A stretch of 64,000 nucleotides of DNA from Mycetocola saprophilus (GCF_000718085.1 NZ_JOEC01000002.1:1178001-1242000), one strand, 5' to 3'; counted from the stretch's first letter, positions 56,387 through 64,000 are shown. Made by a program: numbers and translations. Notes: a model not told the origin generated them from the sequence alone.

Positions 56387-57115
56387 ATGCCCGTGCCCAA
56401 GAAACCCAGTGTCACCCCGCGGTTGCTCCTGCGTGATCAGGTGTATGACCGCATTCTCACGGCGATCGTCTCCGGGGAGTTTGAACCCGGACGCACGCTC
56501 TCCGATAAGGAACTGGAAGCCTGGCTGGGGGCCTCGCGCACTCCGATCCGCGAAGCCTTGGGACGCCTGGCAAACACCGGCCTGGTCGAGGTTCTGCCGC
56601 AGAAGGCCACCCGGGTGGCCGAGATCGACCCGGTACAGTTCGGCGAGATGATGGAGGTGCTCGGCGCGCTCTATGCCGCCGCAATCCGCGAGGTCGTGCC
56701 ACTGCTCACCGACGCCGACCGTAAAAAGCTCACCACCCTGCTGAAGAAGCTGGTCGGCCCGGCCGGGCGCAAGGCCGAGCAGGCCCCGGTCATCCTGACC
56801 GAGATTTTTGAGGTCTACATCACCCGCTATGACAACCGGGTGCTGCTGCGCCAGCCCGCCCGGTTCGATCCGCACGTGCAGCGCATCCTGCGTACCCACA
56901 GTGACCAGATCAGCCGCACCTCCACCTACGATGCGATTCGCGAGATGGTCGAGGCCACCCTCGCCGGCGACGCCCTCGAGGCCTCGCGTGCGTGCACCCG
57001 CTATTTCGAGTCCGAGGTGAGCGATTTCCACGCACAGATCCTCGCGGCCAGCCCCGAGGCTGCCCTCGCATCCCCGTCTGCTTCCACCTCGGCACCCACA
57101 GAGAAGGCCTCCTAA
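56387..57115 (+). CDS. GntR-family (FadR-type) regulator, copy 1
   Basis: A 242-residue regulator. The N-terminal winged helix (about residues 12-75) contains LLRDQVYDRILTAIVSGEFEPG and SDKELEAWLGASRTPIREALGRLANTGLVEVLPQ, a standard GntR pattern. The C-terminal part is a helical FadR/FCD-like domain without an obvious metal triad. Its stop overlaps the start of a second, related regulator (TAATG). The target is unknown. Confidence 0.88.
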   Translation: MPVPKKPSVTPRLLLRDQVYDRILTAIVSGEFEPGRTLSDKELEAWLGASRTPIREALGRLANTGLVEVLPQKATRVAEIDPVQFGEMMEVLGALYAAAIREVVPLLTDADRKKLTTLLKKLVGPAGRKAEQAPVILTEIFEVYITRYDNRVLLRQPARFDPHVQRILRTHSDQISRTSTYDAIREMVEATLAGDALEASRACTRYFESEVSDFHAQILAASPEAALASPSASTSAPTEKAS

Positions 57116-57783
57116 TGCCCCGCACCGGACGCGCCCCGATCCGTCGCCGCCTGCTGCGCGACGAGATTTACGACACCATCCTCAACGCGATCCTCGACGG
57201 CACCCTGGAGGCCGGCGAGCAGCTGCACGATGAGGAACTGCTGACCTGGCTGGGCACCTCGCGTACCCCGATCCGCGAGGCGCTGAATCGCCTGGCCGAG
57301 AACGGCATCGTCGAGCTGGTCCCGCATAAGTACACGCGGGTGGTCCCGCTGGACTTCCGCAACATCAACGAGGCGATCTTCACCACCGGCGTGCTGCACG
57401 AGCACGCGGCCCGCAAGACCGTGGGCAACCTGAGTGCCGACCAACTGGCCGAGCTTCAGGGCTTCGCCGAGGACGCTCGCGCGTGCCTGAAGAGTGATGA
57501 CCTGGCCGGGCTCGGACCGGCAATCCGGGACTTCTTCCTGGTGTTCGAACAGGCCACCGGCAACCGTATCATGGTCGAAACCGTCGAGGGCCTCTCGCTC
57601 CAGCTGTTGCGATTTCTCACCCCGCGCGAGGGCCTGACCGGTGCCCCCGAGATTGTTGAGCAGCTCGAGGCCATCAACGCCGCCGCGCACACGGGAGACG
57701 CCGCGGCCACCGGCGACCTGATCTATGCGATGTACGAACCCACCCGTCGCAACTTCATCGAGACGTTCCGCGGCCAGGACTAG
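57115..57783 (+). CDS. GntR-family (FadR-type) regulator, copy 2
   Basis: A 222-residue regulator closely related to the previous one: LLRDEIYDTILNAILDGTLEAGEQLHDEELLTWLGTSRTPIREALNRLAENGIVELVPH in the DNA-binding half (written here in overlapping pieces). The C-terminal half diverges more. ATG 57115 overlaps the upstream stop; GAGAAGG precedes it. The two proteins could form heterodimers (inference from coupling and similarity). Confidence 0.88.
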   Translation: MPRTGRAPIRRRLLRDEIYDTILNAILDGTLEAGEQLHDEELLTWLGTSRTPIREALNRLAENGIVELVPHKYTRVVPLDFRNINEAIFTTGVLHEHAARKTVGNLSADQLAELQGFAEDARACLKSDDLAGLGPAIRDFFLVFEQATGNRIMVETVEGLSLQLLRFLTPREGLTGAPEIVEQLEAINAAAHTGDAAATGDLIYAMYEPTRRNFIETFRGQD

Positions 57784-57914
57784 CCGCCCGTACTCAAGGT
57801 TTCCGTCGGAATTGTGTGATCTCCGATGTTCGTCGCTGCGTGAAAATAGTCGTTCCGATGCCGGGGCGAGGAGCTGTCGAGAATGTGAGTGCCCGAGGAA
57901 AGTCGTTATTCGTC

Positions 57915-57944
57915 TCGACACAACACGTTTAGGGGGGATAAAAT
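57915..57944 (+). promoter_or_regulatory. Promoter of hicAB
   Basis: TCGACA (57915-57920), an 18-base spacer and TAAAAT (57939-57944) form a strong promoter. The -10 ends six bases before GTG 57951, so hicA is probably leaderless. Confidence 0.65.
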
Positions 57945-57950
57945 TGGGTC

Positions 57951-58154
57951 GTGGTGAGGCCGATGAAATACCGCGAACTCGTGAAATTGCTCATTGCCGC
58001 GGGTTTTACTCGTCAGCAAGGTAAGGGTGATCACGAAAAGTGGACGTTTCCGGGGCTCTTGCGTCCGGTGATCATTACGCAAACTCGGGAAGTGTCTCCC
58101 GCCGTGGTGCGAAATGCGCTGAACGCTATCGCCGAAGCCGAGAAGGGACAGTGA
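57951..58154 (+). CDS. hicA: HicA-type mRNA interferase toxin
   Basis: HicA is a ribosome-independent mRNA-cutting toxin with a double-stranded-RNA-binding fold. The 67-residue protein has MKYRELVKLLIAAGFTRQQGKGDHEKW, including GKGDHEKW with the catalytic His. GTG 57951 is chosen from the promoter position; ATG 57963 (start of MKYREL) is the alternative and matches the usual HicA N-terminus. GC content and codon use are clearly lower than in neighbours, suggesting transfer. hicB follows after two bases. Confidence 0.88.
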   Translation: MVRPMKYRELVKLLIAAGFTRQQGKGDHEKWTFPGLLRPVIITQTREVSPAVVRNALNAIAEAEKGQ

Positions 58155-58156
58155 AC

Positions 58157-58528
58157 ATGGCCGAAATTGTGGTGACCGCTCGCCGCTGGGAGCGCGGGTG
58201 GGAACTTGAAATAGACGCACAGAATGCAACGCAGGTGCGAACCCTTGACCGAGCGGTGCAGCAGGTGCGCGATTACCTTGACACTCTCGACCCGGAAACC
58301 GATCATAGCTCGCTTGAGATTCGTATCGTTCCGGATTTGGGAGCGCTGAGCGAACTGGTTCGTGAGGCGCAGGCGGCAAAGCAGGATGCCGAGGCACGGC
58401 AGCTGGCCGCTGCTCGCCAATCACGAGAGGTTGCCGCGGCGCTTCATGCGGAAAATCTCAGTGGCGGTGACATAGCCGCGATCCTCGGTGTTTCGAGGGG
58501 GCGGGTGAGTCAGCTGATCAACGGCTGA
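58157..58528 (+). CDS. hicB: HicB-type antitoxin with C-terminal helix-turn-helix
   Basis: A 123-residue antitoxin. An N-terminal partial-RNase-H-like part (VVTARRWERGWELEI, then RTLDRAVQQVRDYLDTL) is followed by a coiled, charged linker and a DNA-binding segment (LSGGDIAAILGVSRGRVSQLI). It should neutralise HicA and repress the hicAB promoter. Lower GC than the flanks supports joint transfer with hicA. Confidence 0.82.
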   Translation: MAEIVVTARRWERGWELEIDAQNATQVRTLDRAVQQVRDYLDTLDPETDHSSLEIRIVPDLGALSELVREAQAAKQDAEARQLAAARQSREVAAALHAENLSGGDIAAILGVSRGRVSQLING

Positions 58529-58540
58529 TCTTCCGCACAC

Positions 58541-58578
58541 ACAAAACGCCCGCCCCGACAACGGGACGGGCGTTTTGT
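58541..58578. terminator. Terminator of hicAB
   Basis: A 17-bp stem with one G-U pair (58541-58557 with 58562-58578), with A and T runs on both sides for the convergent GntR gene. Confidence 0.85.
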
Positions 58579-58585
58579 CTGTGCG

Positions 58586-59239
58586 CTACGCGGTGGGCAG
58601 CGGCAGCTGGAAGACGGTTTCGATCGCGAGCTCGGCGGCGATCGAGTCGCCCGCCTGGAGCGCGTCGATCAGGGCCGGATAGCCGGCCTCGAGGGCGGCC
58701 CAGTCGGTGCTGGCGGCGTCGCGGGTGATGGTGAGCTGGTAGCCCAGGCCATCGATCCGGTCGCGGGTGGCGGCAACCAGGATGTGGTTGGGGCAGAGGT
58801 CCAGGAACAGGTACACCATGTCCCAGCCGAGCTTGCCGTGCGACTCATAGTCGCGGCCGAGGACCGTGCCGGCGGCGGTGCGCACGGCGGCGATCAGCTG
58901 GTCGCGCTGCTCCTCGGTGAGCCCGGGCACGGTGACTCGCACCACGCCACCCACCAGGGCGCCGAGGGTTTGCATGATCAGCGTGCGATCCTCGGGACGG
59001 GGCTTGGCGACCCGGGTGTAGCGCTGCGGGGCCATCTCGATCAGGCCGTAGCGGGCCAGGTCGTTCAGGGCATCGCGCACCGGGGTGCGGGAGATGCCCA
59101 GCCACTCCTGCAGCTCACCATCGTTGAGGTTCTCACCCGGCTGCAACGTTCCGTCAAGAATGGCCGCGCGGATCTGTTCCGCGGCGGACTCACGCAGCGA
59201 TTTGCGGGCGACGGGCGCGCCGCCGGAAGCGATAGGCAT
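58586..59239 (-). CDS. GntR-family (FadR-type) regulator, copy 3
   Basis: A 217-residue regulator related to the two at 56387 and 57115: SAAEQIRAAILDGTLQPG, then NDGELQEWLGISRTPVRDALNDLARYGLIEMAPQRYTRVA in overlapping pieces. ATG 59239 follows GAGGAGGCACC; upstream in-frame residues have no homology. An 8-bp-arm inverted repeat overlaps its -10, so autoregulation is likely. Confidence 0.88.
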   Translation of the reverse strand: MPIASGGAPVARKSLRESAAEQIRAAILDGTLQPGENLNDGELQEWLGISRTPVRDALNDLARYGLIEMAPQRYTRVAKPRPEDRTLIMQTLGALVGGVVRVTVPGLTEEQRDQLIAAVRTAAGTVLGRDYESHGKLGWDMVYLFLDLCPNHILVAATRDRIDGLGYQLTITRDAASTDWAALEAGYPALIDALQAGDSIAAELAIETVFQLPLPTA

Positions 59240-59277
59240 GGTGCCTCCTCTGGGATGGGGGTTCACTCGGTGGAGTA

Positions 59278-59303
59278 CCACGATCCTATCGGAGCGATCG
59301 TGG
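59278..59303 (-). promoter_or_regulatory. GntR operator over the copy-3 promoter
   Basis: CCACGATC (59278-59285) and GATCGTGG (59296-59303) are perfect arms around 10 bases. The -10 TAGGAT (minus strand, 59288-59283) overlaps the left arm. Confidence 0.65.
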
Positions 59304-59346
59304 GACACAGCTACGGGGCACGCGGAGCATCCACGCGCCGATTGGA

Positions 59347-60117
59347 TCAAATTGCCGGACCCGACGGGGCCGGGTGCAGTAGCTCGGTGGTGCTGGACTC
59401 TCCGGACAGCCAGCGGTTGATCCGCTCGGCCGCGCGGCCCAGAGTGCCCTGAAGAGCCGCAACCTCGGCGGCCACAAACGTCTGATAGGCGGGCTCGCGC
59501 ACGGCACGGACCTCGGCCAGCAGCTCCTCGGCGCTGTGCCCCACGGTGATCGGGGAGCGCGTACCGGTGACGCTCAGCCAGAAATCATCACACTTGGACG
59601 CGTTGGACAGCGCGACCGTGGGCACCCCGAGGGAAACCGCGGCCACGGCACCGTGTAGGCGCTCGGAGATGAGCAGGCCACACTCGGCAATCGAGCGCAT
59701 CGTGTCGCGCACCTCCCCGTCGTAGAACACCACCTCGGCCAGCGGACCGACCATCCCGGCGAAGCGTTCGGCACCCTCACGGTCGGCGGCGGAGAGCGCA
59801 AACACGCGCACCCGATCCACTCGCTCGGCCATGCTGATTCGGCGCAGTGCCTCGGCGACCACGCGCGGATCGAAGCGGGACTCGGGATCGGCCCCGAGGG
59901 CCATGCCGATCATCGTGTCATCGCGCTCGGTGGGGGTCACGTCCACCAGGATCGGGTAGAGCAGGGCCGGGTCGCCGATCACCGGGGTGGGGATCCAGTT
60001 TGCAGGGCACTCGCGGGCGGTCAGCGGACCGCGCACCCCCATCAGCGCAACACCGGACAGGTCGGCCCAGTCGGACCAGCCCTGCTCCTGCAGGCCCAAC
60101 GCAAACGTGTCGGTGGA
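59347..60117 (-). pseudogene. Polysaccharide pyruvyl transferase, N-terminus missing
   Basis: This family adds pyruvate ketals to surface polysaccharides. The C-terminal two thirds are recognisable: ALGLQEQG, MGVRGPLTARECPANWIPTPVIGDPALLYPIL, then ISERLHGAVAAVSLGVPTVALSNASKCDDFW (in overlapping pieces). The N-terminal NxGD-type and substrate-entry part is absent. Upstream of about 60117 the minus frame runs over the antisense of another truncated gene and looks non-coding. It is therefore a remnant, possibly inactive. Confidence 0.7.
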
Positions 60118-60366
60118 CTCGGCGGCACCCGCGTGGGTGCCCGCTACACCATCGCCTCGCGCTTCCCCTCCTGGCGGTACTGGTGGGAAAACGAGCGCCA
60201 CCTGCGCGCGATCTACGCGCGGATCCAGGCGGTGGGCCGCCCGGCCGCCGGCACCGAGCCGTTCTCCCCGTTCCTGCAGCAAAGCTCCCGCGGCCTGGTG
60301 CGAGCGATCGAGCTGTTCCGCTATGTCGCCTTCCGCCTGCGCGACACCCTGCGCGGCACCCACTAA
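60112..60366 (+). pseudogene. C-terminal fragment of an unknown (glycosyltransferase-like) gene
   Basis: The plus frame reads RVGARYTIASRFPSWRYWW, then ENERHLRAIYARIQAVGRPA, PFSPFLQQSSRGLVRAIELFRYVAFRLRDTLRGTH-stop (in pieces). It is protein-like and ends in a basic helical tail, but has no start or N-terminus. Its 5' end abuts the truncated pyruvyl transferase in opposite orientation. The family is a guess from the surface-polysaccharide context. Confidence 0.5.
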
Positions 60367-60443
60367 AACCCCGACACGTTATGCGGGCAATCCCGCACAC
60401 CACCCCATTCTTTTTCCCAAACCACCCGAAGGACATCCGGAAC

Positions 60444-61559
60444 ATGAATTCCCCCATTGACGAGCTACTCTCCACCGCCGAGGCCGAGGCCGAGGTGCCC
60501 ACGCGCGCCGAGCGGAGGGCCGCGAAGAAACCGTGGACCCGCACCCGCAAGATTGTCGTGTGGTCCACCTCCTCGATCCTGGCGATCCTGCTGATCGGCA
60601 TCGCGATTGCCGGCTCCTATGTGGCCAGCCTCGCCGACACCTATAACAGCAACGTCACCGTACTGCCCAGCGCCGACACCTTCCCCAAGGAGGAGCCACG
60701 CCCGCCGCAGGCCACCGACGGGTCCCGCAACATTCTGCTGCTGGGATCCGACTCCCGCGGCGATGCCACCATCGCCGGGGAGGACACCGGCAGCAACCAG
60801 CGCTCGGACGTGCTGATGCTGGTGAACATCGCCGCGAATCGCAAGGACGTGACCGTGATGTCGATCATGCGTGACCTGTGGGTACCGATCCCCGGCCATG
60901 GCAACGCCAAGATCAACGCGGCCCTCGCCTGGGGTGGCACCCCGCTCGTGGTGGAGACCGTGGAGTCCCTGTTGGGGGTGCGCATCGACAACCTGGCGAT
61001 CATCGACTTCGAGGGGTTCCGCGGCATGACCGACGCCCTGGGCGGCGTCGACGTCAACGTGGAAACCGGCTTCACCCGCAAGGACGAGAACATGACCTTC
61101 CCTCAGGGCATGAACCACCTCGACGGCGTGCACGCCCTCGGGTTTGTGCGCGAGCGCTATGCCTTCCCGACCGGCGACTTCCAGCGGGTGCGCAACCCGC
61201 AGCTGTACCTGCAGGCGCTGGGTTCCGCGCTGCTGAGCAAGGACACGCTGACCGATCCGACCAAGATCTCCAACTTCGTGACAGAGACCTCGAAGTTCCT
61301 CTCGGTGGATTCGGGTTTCGACTTCCCGACGATGGTTGAGCTGGGGCTGAGCCTGCGCGACCTGCGTGCCGAGAACATTCACTACTTCACGATGCCCACC
61401 GCCGGGACCGGCTGGTCCCCGGACCATAAGCAGTCCATCGTGAACCTGAATTCCGCGGCGATCCCCGCCCTGCGCGAGGCCATCGCTCGCGATACCGTGG
61501 CCGACTATGCGGCCAAGGTTGCCGCGGGAACCGCTCCGGGCATCGCCCCGGCGAAGTAG
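60444..61559 (+). CDS. LytR-CpsA-Psr (LCP) family wall glycopolymer ligase
   Basis: LCP enzymes attach teichoic acids, arabinogalactan or capsule to peptidoglycan. The 371-residue protein has a basic cytoplasmic tail, one membrane segment (about residues 34-56) and the extracellular LCP domain. It includes NILLLGSDSRGD (about 98-109), RSDVLMLVNI, VTVMSIMRDLWVPIPG with the catalytic Arg-Asp, and ALGFVRERYAFPTGDFQRVRNPQ. ATG 60444 is chosen because GAAGGACATCCGGAAC precedes it. The truncated polysaccharide genes upstream suggest it once belonged to a surface-polymer locus. Confidence 0.92.
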   Translation: MNSPIDELLSTAEAEAEVPTRAERRAAKKPWTRTRKIVVWSTSSILAILLIGIAIAGSYVASLADTYNSNVTVLPSADTFPKEEPRPPQATDGSRNILLLGSDSRGDATIAGEDTGSNQRSDVLMLVNIAANRKDVTVMSIMRDLWVPIPGHGNAKINAALAWGGTPLVVETVESLLGVRIDNLAIIDFEGFRGMTDALGGVDVNVETGFTRKDENMTFPQGMNHLDGVHALGFVRERYAFPTGDFQRVRNPQLYLQALGSALLSKDTLTDPTKISNFVTETSKFLSVDSGFDFPTMVELGLSLRDLRAENIHYFTMPTAGTGWSPDHKQSIVNLNSAAIPALREAIARDTVADYAAKVAAGTAPGIAPAK

Positions 61560-61613
61560 AACGGTCACGACCGCCAACCGCCGAGTGCCTACGCCGAGTG
61601 ACGGTTAAATGGC

Positions 61614-61645
61614 GGATCCCCGGGGGAGGGAAAACCCGGGGATCC
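61614..61645. terminator. Terminator downstream of the LCP gene
   Basis: An 11-bp stem GGATCCCCGGG/CCCGGGGATCC with a 10-base loop and a pyrimidine tail. Confidence 0.7.
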
Positions 61646-61689
61646 TCTTCATCCCGATTCATCCCGAGTTCACCCGGGGAAGCGGGGGC

Positions 61690-61893
61690 TTATGAGCCGG
61701 CGAGCGGCGAGTGCAACCGAACCGCGGCGTTGTCGAGGTGGCTGGTCGGGGCGAAGCGCTCGGGCAGGGAGCGGGAGGTTTCGGCGGCGGTGTCCATCGG
61801 CAACGGGATGGAGACCACCGAGGTGGTGCCGCACGTGATTTCGAGCGACCAGGCAAAAACGTCGGAGACGGCGGAACTGGGAAGTACGGACAT
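61690..61893 (-). CDS. Orphan 67-residue small protein
   Basis: A strong ribosome-binding site (CAGGAGGTCACCCA) precedes ATG 61893. The protein has no membrane segment or recognised domain. A central hydrophobic stretch WSLEITCGTTSVVSIPLP is followed by a polar tail with one cysteine in the whole protein. It looks like a real small gene. A precursor-peptide role is possible but no modification enzyme is nearby. I do not know its function. Confidence 0.6.
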   Translation of the reverse strand: MSVLPSSAVSDVFAWSLEITCGTTSVVSIPLPMDTAAETSRSLPERFAPTSHLDNAAVRLHSPLAGS

Positions 61894-62102
61894 TGGGTGA
61901 CCTCCTGTGGTTGTATCCCCATTCAACGTGATGACCGGTTAAGCCAGCGTTAACACACTGAAATTCTCTGCCCCGGTTCCGGGCTCCCCAAAAACCACGA
62001 GCTTCCGCGCCTAGCGTGGGCTCATAAGACACCTGGGTCTTGGGGCCCAGCCCTGTTATTCGGGTCGGGCCCAGGAGTCGTCTGGGAATTAGAGAGGAAA
62101 CG

Positions 62103-62222
62103 ATGAACGTTAGTTTGGAAGACCTATTGCGCGAGCGTCCGGTGGATCGCGCAAATGTGGACGCCCAGAAGGAGCTAATGCTCGCGGCGATCCGTTCATT
62201 TCTGCCGCAAGCGCCGCGGTAG
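62103..62222 (+). pseudogene. 39-residue remnant of an XRE-type antitoxin-like gene
   Basis: GAGAGGAAACG precedes ATG 62103. The peptide MNVSLEDLLRERPVDRANVD, then AQKELMLAAIRSFLPQAPR, resembles the N-terminus of HigA-like antitoxins (LEELLxxRPVDRxxVxxHKxxMLAEVRAYRLRELRE), but stops where the helix-turn-helix should start. It could also be an expressed mini-protein. No toxin gene is adjacent upstream. Confidence 0.5.
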
Positions 62223-62294
62223 GCCCGCTCGCTGACACGGGCCGAGGTGGAGCTTGGTGACGAACACGTCCGCATCGCCTAGCGGTCCAGTGAT

Positions 62295-62330
62295 CGGCAG
62301 AGCTGGCAGAGTCGGCAGAGTCGGCACCGA
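62295..62330 (+). repeat. 9-bp imperfect tandem repeat
   Basis: Four units CGGCAGAGC, TGGCAGAGT, CGGCAGAGT, CGGCACCGA lie upstream of the zeta-toxin module. Confidence 0.7.
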
Positions 62331-62380
62331 GGGTGCCTCCGGATGACAACGCTGGTAAATTCGGGGGTGGAGGTGCCATC

Positions 62381-63025
62381 ATGGCCGATCACGAGCAGGA
62401 CAACGAGGATCAGACCCCGGAAAACGACTCGGAGAACACCCCGGAGCGTAAGTCGGGGCGAATCCCGGATGCGCGGCGCACGCCGCCCTGGGGCCGCGAG
62501 GGGGAGCGCCGTCGTCCCGGCACCCACGAACTCGGCGCGCATGAACATGGTGCCCACGAGCCCGGAACGCACGAGTTCGGTGATCGCCGCCGCGGTCGCC
62601 GCGAGGGTGGTCCCTGGGGCCCGGGCAACGAGCGTCGCGGGTTTGCCGAGCTGCGCTTTACCCGCGGGGTGTTTGCGTTGACCGATCAGGGCTGCAGCGC
62701 GCAGGAGATTGCCGATCGGCTTGAGGTGCCGGTGGAGGAGATTACCCGGCGTCTGGCCCGCCGCGAACTGTACCGCGGATCCGTTGATCTGCGCGATATC
62801 GTCCTGGACCGCCAGTCCGGCACGATCACCACCGAGGAGATGATCCGCAAGCTGAGCGCCCTAAGCCTCACCGCCCACACCCCGGGCACCCGGGGGGCCT
62901 ACGACGGTGCCGCGAGCGCCACCGGAACGGCCCGCCAGCTCATGGCCGTGCTGCGGGACGGGCTGATTACCGAGGCCGAGTACGAGGCCGTGCGCCAGGC
63001 CGCCGCGCGGCGCAGGGCCCGGTGA
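62381..63025 (+). CDS. Candidate antitoxin of the zeta-toxin module
   Basis: A 214-residue, highly charged protein. The first 85 residues are acidic and then Arg/His rich, with four near-repeats (GTHELGAHEHGAHEPGTHEF). A helix-turn-helix-like segment (LTDQGCSAQEIADRLEVPVEEITRRLARREL, about residues 105-135) and a C-terminal helical tail (LMAVLRDGLITEAEYEAVRQAAARR) follow. The GTGA overlap with the zeta gene indicates translational coupling, as expected for an antitoxin-toxin pair. It is not an epsilon antitoxin by sequence. GTGGAGGTGCCATC precedes the ATG. Confidence 0.7.
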   Translation: MADHEQDNEDQTPENDSENTPERKSGRIPDARRTPPWGREGERRRPGTHELGAHEHGAHEPGTHEFGDRRRGRREGGPWGPGNERRGFAELRFTRGVFALTDQGCSAQEIADRLEVPVEEITRRLARRELYRGSVDLRDIVLDRQSGTITTEEMIRKLSALSLTAHTPGTRGAYDGAASATGTARQLMAVLRDGLITEAEYEAVRQAAARRRAR

Positions 63026-63831
63026 GCGCCGCCCGCGAGCGGGTTGCCGCACAGTTGGAGCGGGTGCTGCAGCGCGACGGACTCGACAATCCCTGGGGCG
63101 ACCGCGAGGACGCCTCGACCCGCTGGATCTTTGGCGACGGCTTCCTCTACGACACCTCCCGACTGCGTTTCCAGGAAGACCTCATCGCCACCGCTCGCGA
63201 CCGCAACCCCGGATCCTTCGGGGGAGTGCTCGCCGCCGTGGTGACCGCCGGTCCACCCGGGGCCGGAAAATCAACGGCGCTGGCCAGCGACCCGCGCCTG
63301 GCCGGATTCCGCGACATCGACGCCGATGATTTCAAGGACGCCCTCCTGGTGGACGCCCGGGAACGTGGCCTGCTGGATCACTGGCTGGACACGACCCTGG
63401 AGGATGGCCGCCCGATCATGCCGCGCGAGCTGGCCGGGTTTGTGCACGCCGAATCCACGGCGATTGCCGATGCGATGCGGGAGGCGTGCCTGATCGACGG
63501 CGAGAACATCGTGATCCACGGCACCCTCTCCAGCATCGACTACGTGGGTGCCCTGCTGGCCGAGCTGGACGAGTTCGGGTACGAGCAGCTGATCATCTAC
63601 GACGTCGAGGTTCCCGCCAAGGTCGCCGTGGAGCGTGCGCTGGACCGCTGGTGGAGCGCCCGTGAATCGGGGGCCGATGCCCTCGGAGGTCGTTTCGTGC
63701 CGCCCGCCGGAATCCGCGCGTACTACCCGGAGGATGTGACGCGAGCGGTGACCGCGGCCAACGCTCAGGCCCTGCACGATCGCGCCTATCGCCTCGGATG
63801 GGATGTGGACCTGACGGTGGTTGCCCCCTAA
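63022..63831 (+). CDS. Zeta-toxin-family kinase
   Basis: A 269-residue P-loop kinase. Walker A TAGPPGAGKSTALAS (about residues 75-89), the DIDADDFKDALL segment (about 95-107) with the catalytic-type Asp, and a C-terminal RWWSARESGADALGGRFVPP match zeta/PezT toxins, which phosphorylate UDP-N-acetylglucosamine and block wall synthesis. An N-terminal stretch (EDASTRWIFGDGFLYDTSRLRFQEDLIA) precedes the P-loop. GTG start overlaps the antitoxin gene. Confidence 0.88.
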   Translation: MSAARERVAAQLERVLQRDGLDNPWGDREDASTRWIFGDGFLYDTSRLRFQEDLIATARDRNPGSFGGVLAAVVTAGPPGAGKSTALASDPRLAGFRDIDADDFKDALLVDARERGLLDHWLDTTLEDGRPIMPRELAGFVHAESTAIADAMREACLIDGENIVIHGTLSSIDYVGALLAELDEFGYEQLIIYDVEVPAKVAVERALDRWWSARESGADALGGRFVPPAGIRAYYPEDVTRAVTAANAQALHDRAYRLGWDVDLTVVAP

Positions 63832-64000
63832 CACCTGGCCGCCCCAAACTTGGATATTTCCCAGAGCAGGGCCGTCCCGAGGATCGGGTCGCGGTGAGGT
63901 CGTGGTCACCCCGAAAAGTGGAGAGAGGATAACGATCATCGCGCGCTAGTGCGATCGGCGTGTCGCGCTGATAGATTCCGAATCAATATAGTTTGTATTG
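63832..64000. other. Downstream region, AT-rich at the window edge
   Basis: No gene is seen. The last 30 bases are AT-rich with CAATA (63984-63988) and TATTG (63996-64000) arms, perhaps an operator or promoter of a gene beyond the window. Confidence 0.4.

Noticed and set aside
60118..60363. N-terminal part of the minus-strand pyruvyl transferase frame
   Set aside because: It is antisense to a better plus-strand coding fragment and lacks the family N-terminal motifs.
61690..62102. Lanthipeptide or other modified-peptide cluster around the small gene
   Set aside because: No modification, protease or export gene specific to such systems is adjacent.

Overview
The window is high-GC actinobacterial chromosome, most like the family Microbacteriaceae (inference from gene content and codon use; no marker gene was compared). 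Supporting features are an SmpB/tmRNA pair with the actinobacterial-type tag ANSKRTDFALAA, a SARP-type regulator, a LytR-CpsA-Psr wall protein, class I KARI in an ilvBNC block, DrrAB-like and MacB-like ABC systems, and many candidate leaderless genes. About 64 protein genes or gene remnants, one tmRNA and four tRNA genes are supported. No CRISPR array, rRNA, insertion sequence or complete prophage was seen.

Layout. 1-2950: end of ftsX, smpB, a tyrosine phosphatase, and ssrA enclosed by a perfect 22-bp inverted repeat. 2970-8985: a TetR regulator divergent from a sugar-oxidation/ABC-import operon (Gfo/Idh dehydrogenase, an orphan protein, lipoprotein, two permeases, no ATPase). 9016-10130: tatA and an inositol-phosphatase-family gene. 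10250-18640: three identical tRNA-Lys(CTT) genes around an NHL-repeat surface protein, a DrrAB exporter and a large SARP/ATPase regulator. 18700-24600: a hydroxy-acid catabolism block (two dehydrogenases, IclR, MHS symporter, FAH-family enzyme, XRE-cupin). 24960-28224: sugar-phosphate isomerase family, otsA, otsB. 28241-33423: ilvD-ilvB-ilvN-ilvC. 33600-35876: small membrane/PH-like proteins. 36009-37598: serA. 37676-44609: YegP family, a TetR/MFS efflux pair, a D-amino-acid oxidase family gene and two membrane genes. 44684-49427: leuB, ilvE, an FAH-family gene, gltX. 49433-50547: a thioredoxin-reductase-like enzyme and tRNA-Gln(CTG).

50699-56316 is a MacB-type efflux operon (lipoprotein, adaptor, ATPase, permease) divergent from a two-component system whose response regulator has a one-base homopolymer frameshift. 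56387-63831 looks like the most plastic part. It holds three related GntR regulators, HicAB, a junction where two truncated surface-polysaccharide genes meet, an LCP gene, an orphan small gene, a truncated antitoxin-like gene, and a zeta-toxin module with an unusual candidate antitoxin.

Themes. ilvD, ilvBNC, leuB and ilvE form most of a branched-chain amino acid pathway in two blocks, with serA nearby. Several local regulators sit next to clear inverted-repeat operators. At least ten genes have a -10-like hexamer exactly six bases before ATG/GTG, which fits leaderless transcription and settles several start codons. The ends of smpB, ilvC and the NHL gene are followed by partial copies of their own 3' sequence. 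All function calls are by reading motifs and context; no database search was run.
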